From Psychroflexus salis (GTDB taxonomy: Bacteria; Bacteroidota; Bacteroidia; Flavobacteriales; Flavobacteriaceae): a stretch of DNA of 64,000 nucleotides. The stretch lies in contig NZ_BMGL01000002.1 in the NCBI RefSeq assembly GCF_014640175.1, positions 186,001 to 250,000 on the forward strand, read 5' to 3'. Below the pieces are notes generated by a model, which saw only the letters and a list, made by a program, of their open reading frames with translations, was not told the DNA's origin and ran no database searches. The translations under genes and the position numbers were made by a program. Of the stretch, positions 8,607 to 17,157 are shown piece by piece (the stretch's first letter is position 1; the number at the start of each line of letters is the position of its first letter).

Positions 8607-9110
8607 TTAAAAAATAATTTCTTTGAATTCAATTAATTTATAAATGTAAATAATGGTGAAGCTTAACCCAACTAAAAATTTCATAAAACTGGAAACAAGA
8701 AAACCAATAAAGGAACCCCAAGCAGAATTTAATGCATTTTTTGTGTTGCTTTTGTTGAAAATAATTTCGGCTACAAATGCGCCCATAAAGGGGCCAATAA
8801 TAAAACCAAAAGGTGGAAAAAAGATTAATCCTAAAATTAAGCCTGCAGTGGCTCCCCAAGCTCCATATTTACTACCTCCGTATTTTTTGGTTCCCATTGC
8901 GGGTAAAAAATAATCTAAAACACTAATACCAATAGCAACAGCAAAAGTAATAACTAGCAAGAGTACATTTTCTGGAACATCTTTAATAAAATATAGACTC
9001 AATAAGCCTAGCCAGGATAATGGTGGTCCTGGAATTACAGGCAAAAAACTGCCAATTAATCCTGCTATCAGTAATATTATTCCTGCTATAAGTATAATGC
9101 TTGTTAACAT
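8607..9110 (-). CDS. DUF456 family membrane protein
   Basis: A 167-residue, strongly hydrophobic protein with about four to five membrane segments. The N-terminal pattern GLIGSFLPVIPGPPLSWLG, the DYFLPAMGTKKYGGSKYG segment and the Gly-rich FFPPFGFIIGPFMGAF segment are typical of DUF456. Function is unknown. It lies upstream of the hydratase gene and follows a candidate -7 element placed inside the neighbouring hairpin. Confidence 0.88.
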   Translation of the reverse strand: MLTSIILIAGIILLIAGLIGSFLPVIPGPPLSWLGLLSLYFIKDVPENVLLLVITFAVAIGISVLDYFLPAMGTKKYGGSKYGAWGATAGLILGLIFFPPFGFIIGPFMGAFVAEIIFNKSNTKNALNSAWGSFIGFLVSSFMKFLVGLSFTIIYIYKLIEFKEIIF

Positions 9111-9135
9111 AAATCCAATCGAGTTAGTTGCAAAT

Positions 9136-9180
9136 AAAAAGCTTCATTTTAACTATACAAAGTTAAATGAAGCTTTTTTT
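9136..9180 (-). terminator. Bidirectional-looking hairpin after the DUF2911 gene
   Basis: GCTTCATTTTAAC at 9141-9153 pairs with GTTAAATGAAGC at 9162-9173, with one bulged T and an eight-base loop, flanked by A and T runs. It lies 107 bases past the DUF2911 stop on the minus strand. The minus-strand sequence TAACTTTG (9158-9165), a -7 match for the DUF456 gene, lies in its loop and arm. Confidence 0.65.
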
Positions 9181-9286
9181 ATTGTATAAACTAGCAGTCT
9201 GCGCTTATTTAAATTTCAGAACTGAGATAGGCTTTACATGCATCTTGTTAATGCAAAAAATAAAGGGACACAGATCTAATTTAAGT

Positions 9287-10129
9287 TTATTGTTTCCATT
9301 TTTCTATGGAATCCTTATTCATTTTTACGTAATCATTATTCCCCGCTTTCTTAGCAGCTTCTAAAGATGCTTCTGCAATTTTAATTGCTTTTTTTTGCAT
9401 TCCAGCTTGGTAATAAATTAGTGCTTGTTGTCTCAGCATCCAATATGGTTTTTTATCTTCCATTTTCATTGCTGTGTCAATCCAACTAACGGCTTGTTTA
9501 ATATCTATACCTTCGTTTAAAAAATAAACAGCAGCGTTGTAATAATCCCTTGCAGAAGGCTCTTTTTGCATAGTCTTTTTGATGCTTTGCATTACTTTCT
9601 GTTCGGTAGGAACTTCTATATTAAACTGAACTTTTGTGTTTTCCCAAGCAATTTCTAACTTAGCTTGGTTAGCTGAAATATCTACTATTTGAAGCGAAAA
9701 GTTTTCAGTAAATGCTCTGGTTTTTGTAGATTTAACTTCAAATTTTGCAGCCACTAAATCTTCGTTCCATTCTTCAGGAAGACCCCAGTTGTCTGTTTTT
9801 GTGTACAAATAAATAACCCAGCTTTCATTCGTTGGTGTAGAGTATAAGGCGTAATTTCCTGCTTTTACAGCAACTCCTTCAATTTTTACGTCATCAGAAA
9901 AACCAATACTCGTGTTGGCATTTGCCCCTGTTCTCCATTTTTTGTTGAAGGGTACCAAGTCGCCAAAAATAGTTCTTCCGTTTACAGCTGGTCTAGAATA
10001 ATTAAGTTCGATAGTAGTTAACCCTACAACTTGTTCAGTTTTTGCACTTGGCGATGCTTGTGGTGTAGTTACCTGTGCAAATGTGCAAAAACTCAATAAT
10101 GCGATTACTAAATTAAAAATGTGTTTCAT
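9287..10129 (-). CDS. DUF2911 domain-containing exported protein
   Basis: A 280-residue protein with a signal peptide ending near FAQ at about residue 19. DUF2911 covers about 25-165: PSAKTEQVVGLTTIELNYSRPAVNGR and WRTGANANTSIGFSDDVKIEG are characteristic. The C-terminal 100 residues are helical and TPR-like (YYNAAVYFLNEG, YYQAGMQKKAIKIAEASLEAA). The family is common in Bacteroidota and has no established function. It is divergent from the metalloprotease gene, with only short spacing between the two starts. Confidence 0.88.
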   Translation of the reverse strand: MKHIFNLVIALLSFCTFAQVTTPQASPSAKTEQVVGLTTIELNYSRPAVNGRTIFGDLVPFNKKWRTGANANTSIGFSDDVKIEGVAVKAGNYALYSTPTNESWVIYLYTKTDNWGLPEEWNEDLVAAKFEVKSTKTRAFTENFSLQIVDISANQAKLEIAWENTKVQFNIEVPTEQKVMQSIKKTMQKEPSARDYYNAAVYFLNEGIDIKQAVSWIDTAMKMEDKKPYWMLRQQALIYYQAGMQKKAIKIAEASLEAAKKAGNNDYVKMNKDSIEKWKQ

Positions 10130-10185
10130 GAAAATTGTTTTTATTTACAATAATAACAGAAATTAACTTGATTTTTTATACTTTT

Positions 10186-12912
10186 ATGAAAATTAAAATA
10201 TTAGGTTTGATGCACTCTATTTTACACTTCAAAAAAATACTTACTTTAAGTGTTTTTTTTATTTTTTGCTTATCTAGTTTTGCCCAGCAAACTAATTATT
10301 GGGAACAAGTAGTTTCTCCTTATATACAAAAGAGTTCACAAGCAACTACTTTTAAAAATTACTATACTTACCAATTGGATACAGAAGCATTTAAGACAGC
10401 TTTAAAAAATTCACCCCATCGTTTTTCTAATCAAAAAAGTACGGTAGAGATTGTGTTTCCTTCTTTTAATGGAGAATTAGAAAGCTTCCGAATATACGAA
10501 ACTGAAGTTTTGTCTTCAGCTTTAGCTGAAAAATTTCCATCTATAAAAACGTACATCGGTGTAAGTACTAAAAATAGGGAAACTAAATTAAACTTTAGTT
10601 TAACACCACAAGGAGTATTTGGAATGCTTGTGCAAAACCAACAAACTCTTTTTGTAAATCCTTTTTCTGCTGAAAATGAAATTTATATGGTTTTTAATAA
10701 GAAGCAAGCAAAACAAGAATTTACAGATAAAATGCTTTGTGAAGCTGATGATATTATGGAACAAACTAATTTGGGTACTTCTTATGATAATGTCCCTAGT
10801 TTAGTAGATAATTCAACACTAAAAAGATATCGTTTAGCCCTTGCGTGTTCAAGTTCATATTCTAATTTTCATTTAGCTCAAGCTTCTGTTCCTGAAACTG
10901 CATCTAATCAAGTAAAGTTAAGTGCGGTTTTAGCAGCTATGGTAGTAACTATTAATCGAGTGAATTTTATATATGAACGTGATGTTGCGGTAACGCTTCA
11001 GCTTGTTGCTAATAATGAAGACTTAATACAATTAGATGCTCAAACTGACCCTTACTCGGATACGGGAAATGATATTAATATAAATCAAGCTCAAATTGAT
11101 GCTGCAATTGGTAATTCAAGTTACGATATTGGACATGTTTTTAATACAGGTGGCGGCGGAGCTGCATCTTTTCAATCGGTTTGTAATCCACAATTTAAAG
11201 CAGCTGCTTATACAGGTTTGCCTAATCCTGTAGGCGATCCTTTTGATGTTGATTATGTGGCTCACGAAATAGGTCATCAATTTGGTGGAAGCCACACTTT
11301 TAATAATGAATGTGGAGGTGCAAGATCTTCTTTTACAGCCGTTGAGCCTGGAAGCGGAAGTACCATTATGGCATACGCAGGAATTTGTCCGCAGAATGTA
11401 CAAAATAACAGCGATGCTTACTTTCACATTGCATCGGTTTTTCAAATGCAGAATTTTATTTCAACTGGTGGTGGTTTATTTTGTGCTGAAAGTATAGATA
11501 TTACTAATACACCACCAAGTATAGATGTTCCATTGCAAAATTATACTTTACCTGTAAACACTCCCTTTTATTTAGATGTTACAGCATCTGATGCTGATGG
11601 AGATGAGCTTACGTATACTTGGGAACAATTGGATAACGAAACAGACTCACCGCAACCGCCACTTCCATTAAATATTGGTGGACCTAACTTTAGATCCTTA
11701 AGTCCAACAACCAATTCGATTCGTTATTTTCCAAATTTGAATTCTGTTGTTAACAATTTTAATCAAACTTGGGAAGTATTGCCAGCTATAGGAAGACAAA
11801 TGGAATTTGCTGTTTTAGTAAGAGATAATAACTTAGAAGCTGGACAAAATGTATTTGATACCACCAACCTTACGTTTATAAATAGTAGTGCTTTTGAAGT
11901 TACTTCGCAAAGTGAATCGGATATAATTTGGGAAGTTGGAGAAACAGAAACCATAACTTGGAATGTTGCTAATACGAATCAAGCGCCAGTCAATTCGAAT
12001 TTGGTTGATATTTTACTTTCTACCAATTCTGGTCAAGACTTTGACCTTGTTTTAGCGAGTAATGTTCCTAATACAGGCTCTGTAGATGTTACTGTGCCAG
12101 ATGTTTTTGGTCCAGCTTGTCGTGTGATGGTTCGAGCTAGCGATCATATTTTTTTCAATGTTAATACTGCTAATTTTAGTATTAATTCAGATGGCCAGTT
12201 AGAATGTGAAGAAGTAGCTAATACAACCCCAGTTTCAATTCCTGAAGGATTGGGGCAGAATGATCCAGGACCAGCAGCCACTTCTGTAATTAGCATTGAC
12301 GAAAGTTTAATTATTGAATCTATTAGTGTTTCTTTAGATATTACCCATACTTACATACAAGATTTAGGAATTTTATTAATAGGGCCCAATACCGAAAATG
12401 TAACCTTATTTAACCGCAACTGCTTAAACCAAGGTGGAATTGCTGTTGAATTTAGTGATTTTGGATCTCCGATTCCTGATACATGTCCAGATCCCTTAGC
12501 TGGAACTTTTCAACCAGCTACTGGAAATTTAAACCAATGGGTAGGAACTAATGCACAAGGAGATTGGACATTGCAATTACAAGATTTTTGGAATGAAGAT
12601 ACAGGACAGCTAAACTCTTGGTCTATTGAAGTTTGTGCTTCAAGTTTATCAACTATAAACCTAGAAGCAAATCGTTTCTCTATCATTCCAAATCCAAATA
12701 CGGGTAGATTTCAAATTAACTTTAAAAGTTTATCTAGTTCAAACTTAACAGGACAATTATTTGATTTGCAAGGAAAATTAATTCAAAATATTCAATTAAG
12801 ACCTGGTGTGTTAAGGCAATCTGTTCAGTTAGAAAATCTTCAAAATGGAATGTATCTGTTTAAAGTTATAGATGGACAAAATAGCTTTGTTGAAAAACTT
12901 TTAATACGTTAG
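10186..12912 (+). CDS. Secreted reprolysin-like zinc metalloprotease with P domain and T9SS tail
   Basis: About 908 residues. A signal peptide ends at SSFAQ. The protease domain carries the extended zinc motif HEIGHQFGGSH (near 11263) followed by the Met-turn segment TIMAYAGIC. Cadherin-like beta regions follow, then a proprotein-convertase P domain (from about SIPEGLGQNDPG to NSWSIEVC), and a C-terminal T9SS type A sorting tail (SIIPNPNTGRFQINF to VEKLLIR). It is predicted to cross the outer membrane by the type IX system and degrade external protein. The start is uncertain: an upstream TTG at 10135 is weak, while ATG at 10186 or 10210 both give a sensible signal peptide. Confidence 0.92.
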   Translation: MKIKILGLMHSILHFKKILTLSVFFIFCLSSFAQQTNYWEQVVSPYIQKSSQATTFKNYYTYQLDTEAFKTALKNSPHRFSNQKSTVEIVFPSFNGELESFRIYETEVLSSALAEKFPSIKTYIGVSTKNRETKLNFSLTPQGVFGMLVQNQQTLFVNPFSAENEIYMVFNKKQAKQEFTDKMLCEADDIMEQTNLGTSYDNVPSLVDNSTLKRYRLALACSSSYSNFHLAQASVPETASNQVKLSAVLAAMVVTINRVNFIYERDVAVTLQLVANNEDLIQLDAQTDPYSDTGNDININQAQIDAAIGNSSYDIGHVFNTGGGGAASFQSVCNPQFKAAAYTGLPNPVGDPFDVDYVAHEIGHQFGGSHTFNNECGGARSSFTAVEPGSGSTIMAYAGICPQNVQNNSDAYFHIASVFQMQNFISTGGGLFCAESIDITNTPPSIDVPLQNYTLPVNTPFYLDVTASDADGDELTYTWEQLDNETDSPQPPLPLNIGGPNFRSLSPTTNSIRYFPNLNSVVNNFNQTWEVLPAIGRQMEFAVLVRDNNLEAGQNVFDTTNLTFINSSAFEVTSQSESDIIWEVGETETITWNVANTNQAPVNSNLVDILLSTNSGQDFDLVLASNVPNTGSVDVTVPDVFGPACRVMVRASDHIFFNVNTANFSINSDGQLECEEVANTTPVSIPEGLGQNDPGPAATSVISIDESLIIESISVSLDITHTYIQDLGILLIGPNTENVTLFNRNCLNQGGIAVEFSDFGSPIPDTCPDPLAGTFQPATGNLNQWVGTNAQGDWTLQLQDFWNEDTGQLNSWSIEVCASSLSTINLEANRFSIIPNPNTGRFQINFKSLSSSNLTGQLFDLQGKLIQNIQLRPGVLRQSVQLENLQNGMYLFKVIDGQNSFVEKLLIR

Positions 12913-12937
12913 TATTTTAAATAATTTTTTTTGAAAT

Positions 12938-14080
12938 TTATTGAGTATTTAATTTTAGCATAAAAAGTTCTGCTGATACTCCATCGGTTAAAAACAGTGC
13001 TTCTGGGTGAATTTTAAAAATATTTGGATTAGTTTTACTTTGTATTAATAAATTTGTTTTCAATTTTTCTGTAATTAATTTTATAGCATAATTTTTAAAA
13101 AGACTACCAAATTCTTTTTCAATAACATTCAAATCAATTCCCCATTTGGTGCGCAAACGCGTCATTATGTATTCGTTATATCGGTCCGTTTTATCTAAGA
13201 TTTCTTCATCTGCAGGAAGGATATTTTTTTGTATTGCTTTTATATATTTTATATTGTTTGCTACATTCCAACTCCGTTTATTTTTTATTAAGCTATGCGC
13301 GGAAGGTCCAATTCCTAAATAATTTTTTCCTGTCCAGTATGCAGTATTGTTTTTGGAGCTAAAATCGGGTTTGCTAAAGTTTGAAAATTCGTAGTGATCA
13401 AATCCGTTTGCTTTTAAGACTTCGATTAAAATTTGGAAATGTTCTTTTGCTAAATCATCATCCACTGGTGGTATCACTTCTTTTTCTATGAAATAATGCA
13501 AAGCTGTGTTGGGTTCTACAGTTAATGCATAACTAGAAACATGCGGAATGTCTAATTCTATTACTTTTTCTAAGTTTTGAATCCACTGATCTTTTGTTTG
13601 ATCGGGAATTCCATAAATTAAATCGATGGAAATGTTGTTGAAATACTTTTTAGCTAAATGAATTGATTTTTCGGCTTCAATGGAGTTATGGGCTCTATTC
13701 ATCAATTTTAAGTCACTTTCAAAAAAAGATTGTACACCAATACTCAAGCGATTTATAGGTGTGCTTTGAAGCATTTTTAAATAACTTTCAGATAAGTCAT
13801 CAGGATTTGCTTCTAGTGTAATTTCTGCATTTTCAATTACATTAAAATTATGGTTTATTGTATTAAATATTTGTTTTAAATCTTTTTCAGTAAGAAGGCT
13901 AGGAGTGCCGCCTCCAAAATAAATGGTTTGAATAGGTAAGTTGAGTTCGTTTTTTCTAATTTCTAATTCTTTACAAATGGCATTTACTAATGCCGATTTA
14001 TGCTTTAAGGAAGTAGAAAAATGAAAATCGCAGTAATGGCAAGCTTGCTTACAAAACGGAACATGAATGTAGATTCCCAT
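12938..14080 (-). CDS. hemW: Radical SAM heme chaperone HemW
   Basis: A 380-residue protein with the radical SAM iron-sulfur motif Cys-x3-Cys-x2-Cys in VPFCKQACHYCDFHF at the N terminus. TIYFGGGTPSLL and NRLSIGVQSF are hallmark segments shared by HemW and HemN; the absence of the N-terminal HemN extension and the 380-residue length favour HemW, which binds heme and hands it to target proteins rather than oxidising coproporphyrinogen. It follows rarA after three bases, so the two are an operon. It converges on the metalloprotease gene across 25 bases. Confidence 0.9.
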   Translation of the reverse strand: MGIYIHVPFCKQACHYCDFHFSTSLKHKSALVNAICKELEIRKNELNLPIQTIYFGGGTPSLLTEKDLKQIFNTINHNFNVIENAEITLEANPDDLSESYLKMLQSTPINRLSIGVQSFFESDLKLMNRAHNSIEAEKSIHLAKKYFNNISIDLIYGIPDQTKDQWIQNLEKVIELDIPHVSSYALTVEPNTALHYFIEKEVIPPVDDDLAKEHFQILIEVLKANGFDHYEFSNFSKPDFSSKNNTAYWTGKNYLGIGPSAHSLIKNKRSWNVANNIKYIKAIQKNILPADEEILDKTDRYNEYIMTRLRTKWGIDLNVIEKEFGSLFKNYAIKLITEKLKTNLLIQSKTNPNIFKIHPEALFLTDGVSAELFMLKLNTQ

Positions 14081-14083
14081 AAT

Positions 14084-15355
14084 TTAATATTTACTTTTCC
14101 ATTGGTCCTTAATTCGCTTTGCTAATTGTTGCTCTTTAGTGTTTTGTGCAGGTTCAAATAAAATTGTGCCTTCTATTTCCTTGGGAAGAAATTCCATTTC
14201 TGCAAAATTATTGGGGTAGTCGTGCGCATATTTATAATTGGTACCGTAATTTAAATCCTTCATTAATTTAGTAGGTGCATTTCTTATAGCCAAAGGTACT
14301 TGTAAATCTCCAGTTTGCTTTACTAAAGCTTGTGCTTTATTAATGGCCATATAAGCCGAATTGCTTTTGGGTGAAGTAGCTAGGTAAATGACACATTGGC
14401 TTAAAATAATTCTCGCTTCAGGAAAGCCAACCGTATTTACTGCTTGAAAGGTATTGTTTGCCATGACTAAAGCTGTTGGGTTGGCTAAACCAATGTCTTC
14501 GCTTGCTAAAATAATTAGTCTTCTGGCTATAAATTTTACGTCTTCACCGCCTTCTATCATTCTGGCTAGCCAGTAAACTCCAGCGTTAGGGTCGCTTCCA
14601 CGAATCGATTTTATAAATGCAGAAATAATATCGTAGTGTTGTTCTCCAGTTTTGTCATATCGAGCAGATTTCTGTTGAATTGCAGCTTCTACTTTTCGAT
14701 TGGTAATTTCAATTTCGTTTGTTTTTTCAGAAAATACAACCAATTCTAAATTGTTTAGTAATTTTCTAGCATCTCCACCGCTCAACATAAGTAAGGCATC
14801 AGTCTCAACTAAGTTAATTTTCTTTTGTTGCAGGATTTGGTCTTCCTGGATTGCTTTATCTACTAATTGAAGCAACTCAGCTTTTGTAAATTCGTTTAAA
14901 ATGTAAACTTGGCAACGCGATAGGAGTGCAGGTATAACTTCAAAACTTGGATTTTCAGTGGTTGCACCTATTAAAATTACCCAACCTTTTTCTACAGCAC
15001 CTAGTAAAGAATCTTGTTGAGATTTACTAAATCTATGGATTTCATCGATAAAAAGTAGTGGTTGTTTGTTTTGAAATAAGCCATCGCTTCGTCTAGCTTT
15101 ATCAATTACATGGCGTACATCTTTTACTCCAGAATTGATAGCACTTAAGGTGTAAAATGGTCTATTAGCTTCTTTAGCGAGTAAGTTTGCTAGGCTGGTT
15201 TTACCAATACCTGGTGGACCCCAAAACAGCATAGATGGTATTGAACCAGAGTTTAAAATCTGCCGAATTGTACCTTTTTTACCAATTAAATGTGTTTGAC
15301 CTATGTATTCTGTTAATGATTTTGGTCTGAGTCGTTCTGCTAATGGTGCTGCCAT
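14084..15355 (-). CDS. rarA: Replication-associated recombination protein A (AAA+ ATPase)
   Basis: A 423-residue RarA/MgsA/WRNIP1 ATPase. Walker A is GPPGIGKTS near residue 45, Walker B is [10 protein letters not shown], and sensor 1 is GATTENPSF. The C-terminal MgsA domain includes [19 protein letters not shown] and SEDIGLANP, both signature segments. The protein acts at stalled replication forks with SSB and RecA. A TAGTTTTG element ends four bases before its ATG. It is the first gene of a two-gene operon with hemW, an arrangement I do not connect functionally. Confidence 0.94.
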   Translation of the reverse strand: MAAPLAERLRPKSLTEYIGQTHLIGKKGTIRQILNSGSIPSMLFWGPPGIGKTSLANLLAKEANRPFYTLSAINSGVKDVRHVIDKARRSDGLFQNKQPLLFIDEIHRFSKSQQDSLLGAVEKGWVILIGATTENPSFEVIPALLSRCQVYILNEFTKAELLQLVDKAIQEDQILQQKKINLVETDALLMLSGGDARKLLNNLELVVFSEKTNEIEITNRKVEAAIQQKSARYDKTGEQHYDIISAFIKSIRGSDPNAGVYWLARMIEGGEDVKFIARRLIILASEDIGLANPTALVMANNTFQAVNTVGFPEARIILSQCVIYLATSPKSNSAYMAINKAQALVKQTGDLQVPLAIRNAPTKLMKDLNYGTNYKYAHDYPNNFAEMEFLPKEIEGTILFEPAQNTKEQQLAKRIKDQWKSKY

Positions 15356-15359
15356 TTTG

Positions 15360-15367
15360 CAAAACTA
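15360..15367 (-). promoter_or_regulatory. Candidate -7 element for rarA-hemW
   Basis: Minus-strand TAGTTTTG matches TAnnTTTG and ends four bases before the rarA ATG, implying a leaderless or near-leaderless mRNA. A TTG lies upstream but at a shorter spacing than the usual 19 bases. Confidence 0.45.
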
Positions 15368-15428
15368 CGATATTGATGACAATTTTTCTGTACTTTTAGC
15401 TTGGCTCTTTTTTTGAATATAATAAACT

Positions 15429-16181
15429 ATGAAAGTAAAGGCTCATTTTGATTTTTTTGATGTTATCTTATTACCCTTCTTGCTGGTTTTTAGTTTGTGG
15501 TTTGTGTATTGGGTAGAACTCCGTTTTGCACTAAATTTTAATGACTATGGTGTTAGGCCAAGAAGCTTTATCGGCTTACGAGGTGTTTTATTTAGTCCAT
15601 TTATTCATTCTGGTGTAGAGCATTTATACAACAATAGCATTCCCCTTTTTGTGCTGCTCTCTGCTCTTTTTTACTTTTATAAAAATATTCGTTTTAAAAT
15701 TTTATTTTGGGGTTTTGTAGGAACGGGAATTTTAACTTGGATTATTGGAAGAGAGTCTTACCATATTGGAGCAAGTGGAATAGTTTATTTATTAACATCT
15801 TTTCTTTTTTTTAAGGGGATTTGGTCTAGAAATTTTAGATTGATTGCCTTATCTTTAATTGTAGTTTTTTTATATGGGAGTATGGTTTGGGGTATTTTTC
15901 CCCAAAAAGAGCATATTTCTTGGGAAGGACATTTATCGGGTATGTTAGTTGGACTTTTACTTGCGTTGATTTATAAACCACCAGCTACTTCCGTTACAAC
16001 CTATGAATGGGAAAAACCAAATTATGAAGAAACAAAAGATGCTTTTCTTGCACAATTTGATGCCCATGGAAACTTTATTCCTGCAAGCGATTTGGAAGAT
16101 AAAAGTGACGATTTACCTAATCATACGCTAAGTTGTACAGAAGATGTTCAAGTTGAATATACAATAAAGCATAAGAAATAG
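15429..16181 (+). CDS. Rhomboid family intramembrane serine protease
   Basis: A 250-residue protein with about six membrane helices. The catalytic Ser116 lies in HIGASGIVY (GxSG motif) and the partner His168 in GHLSGMLVG. The N-terminal part has the FSPFIHSGVEHLYNNSIPLF segment that forms the helix 1-2 loop and second helix with His and Asn residues of the oxyanion region. A soluble acidic tail of about 60 residues follows the last helix. Substrates unknown. It diverges from rarA and has no same-strand partner. Confidence 0.9.
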   Translation: MKVKAHFDFFDVILLPFLLVFSLWFVYWVELRFALNFNDYGVRPRSFIGLRGVLFSPFIHSGVEHLYNNSIPLFVLLSALFYFYKNIRFKILFWGFVGTGILTWIIGRESYHIGASGIVYLLTSFLFFKGIWSRNFRLIALSLIVVFLYGSMVWGIFPQKEHISWEGHLSGMLVGLLLALIYKPPATSVTTYEWEKPNYEETKDAFLAQFDAHGNFIPASDLEDKSDDLPNHTLSCTEDVQVEYTIKHKK

Positions 16182-16285
16182 ATTTTTGCTTTAAGCTTCA
16201 GTGATAGTACAAGCTAATGTATCCAAGTCGAAAACTTCATCTAAATTAAACCAAGTACTTTTATTAGTTTAGTTTGATGTTGTAG

Positions 16286-16362
16286 CAAATTCTCAAATCA
16301 CCATTCTCAAATCCAGAAATCTCAAATCATCATTTAGAAGTTATAAATCCTACATCCTAGAT
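16286..16362. repeat. AT-rich CTCAAATC phrase repeat
   Basis: Within the 175-base gap after the rhomboid gene, short phrases such as TCTCAAATC recur with irregular spacing (three clear copies) and are followed by ATCCTACATCC. Similar phrase arrays occur at 55590-55700, 55829-55891 and 57498-57650. Confidence 0.5.
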
Positions 16363-17091
16363 TCTCCTTCTTACAATTTCATATAAGAGAGCTCCACAAG
16401 CAACACTTACGTTTAACGATTCTATGTTGCCTAATAAGGGTAGTTTAACCTTCAAATCAACTTGTTTAAGAGTTGATGAGCTAATTCCCTTATTTTCATC
16501 ACCCATGATTAAAGCAAGTTTTGAGCTGATTTCTTGGCTATAAATATAGTTTTCGGTTTTTTCAGTTGCAGCAATTAGCTGTATACCGCTAGATTGAAAA
16601 TAGAATAAGGCATCGTGAACATGGTCAACTTTACAGATGGGAATGTTATATATGGCACCAGCTGAAGTTTTTACGGTGTCTTTATTTACACCTGCCGAGT
16701 TATTTTTAGGAAGGATAATGGCATCTACGCCTGTACATTCAGCCGTACGGATTATGGAGCCTAAATTTCGCACATCAGTAACCCCATCTAACACTAAAAA
16801 TAGCGGATTATCTTTTTTGGTTAAAATATCTTCTATTGTTTTTTCAAAATCTAAAAATTCTATAGGAGATACAAAAGCAATTATTTCTTGATGATTTAAA
16901 TGTTCGTATTTTTTGAATTTTACTTGTGGAACAAAACTGATTTTTACTTGTTGTTTTTTGGCTAGCTGGTTAATTTCTTCATAAAATTCATTGCGTTGTC
17001 CTTTATTGAGTAAAATTTTCTCAATCGCTTTTTCATTTTTAAGTGCTTCAATTACGCTATGAGCTCCGTATATTATTTCTTCTTTTTCCAT
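16357..17091 (-). CDS. rlmB: 23S rRNA (guanosine-2251-2'-O)-methyltransferase
   Basis: A 244-residue SpoU-family (SPOUT) methyltransferase. The N-terminal substrate-binding domain (IIYGAHSVIEAL to about 85) is followed by the knotted catalytic domain with motif 1 (DVRNLGSIIRTAE), motif 2 (LIMGDENKGIS) and motif 3 (LPLLGNIESLNVSVACGALLYE). These match RlmB, which methylates G2251 in the peptidyl-transferase P loop, more than the tRNA enzyme TrmH. A tRNA or other rRNA target cannot be excluded by eye. Confidence 0.88.
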   Translation of the reverse strand: MEKEEIIYGAHSVIEALKNEKAIEKILLNKGQRNEFYEEINQLAKKQQVKISFVPQVKFKKYEHLNHQEIIAFVSPIEFLDFEKTIEDILTKKDNPLFLVLDGVTDVRNLGSIIRTAECTGVDAIILPKNNSAGVNKDTVKTSAGAIYNIPICKVDHVHDALFYFQSSGIQLIAATEKTENYIYSQEISSKLALIMGDENKGISSSTLKQVDLKVKLPLLGNIESLNVSVACGALLYEIVRRRI

Positions 17092-17101
17092 GGTTTTGTG
17101 T

Positions 17102-17136
17102 AAAAAAAATACCCTGCAAATGTATGCAGGGTATTT
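17102..17136 (-). terminator. Intrinsic terminator after the subtilisin gene
   Basis: AAATACCCTGCA and TGCAGGGTATTT form a 12-bp stem with a six-base loop. Read on the minus strand it ends in a run of eight T residues, 21 bases past the stop of the S8 peptidase gene. Confidence 0.88.
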
Positions 17137-17157
17137 GATTAAATATTACTAAAAGAT

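Noticed and set aside
9167-9364. 65-residue + strand frame
   Set aside because: It begins in a terminator hairpin and overlaps the 3' end of the DUF2911 gene; the translation shows no domain.
10135-10185. TTG start extending the metalloprotease upstream by 17 residues
   Set aside because: The added sequence precedes a good signal peptide and overlaps the promoter zone between divergent genes; ATG at 10186 or 10210 fits better.
11116-11445. 109-residue minus-strand frame inside the metalloprotease gene
   Set aside because: It is antisense to the zinc-motif region and has no independent support.
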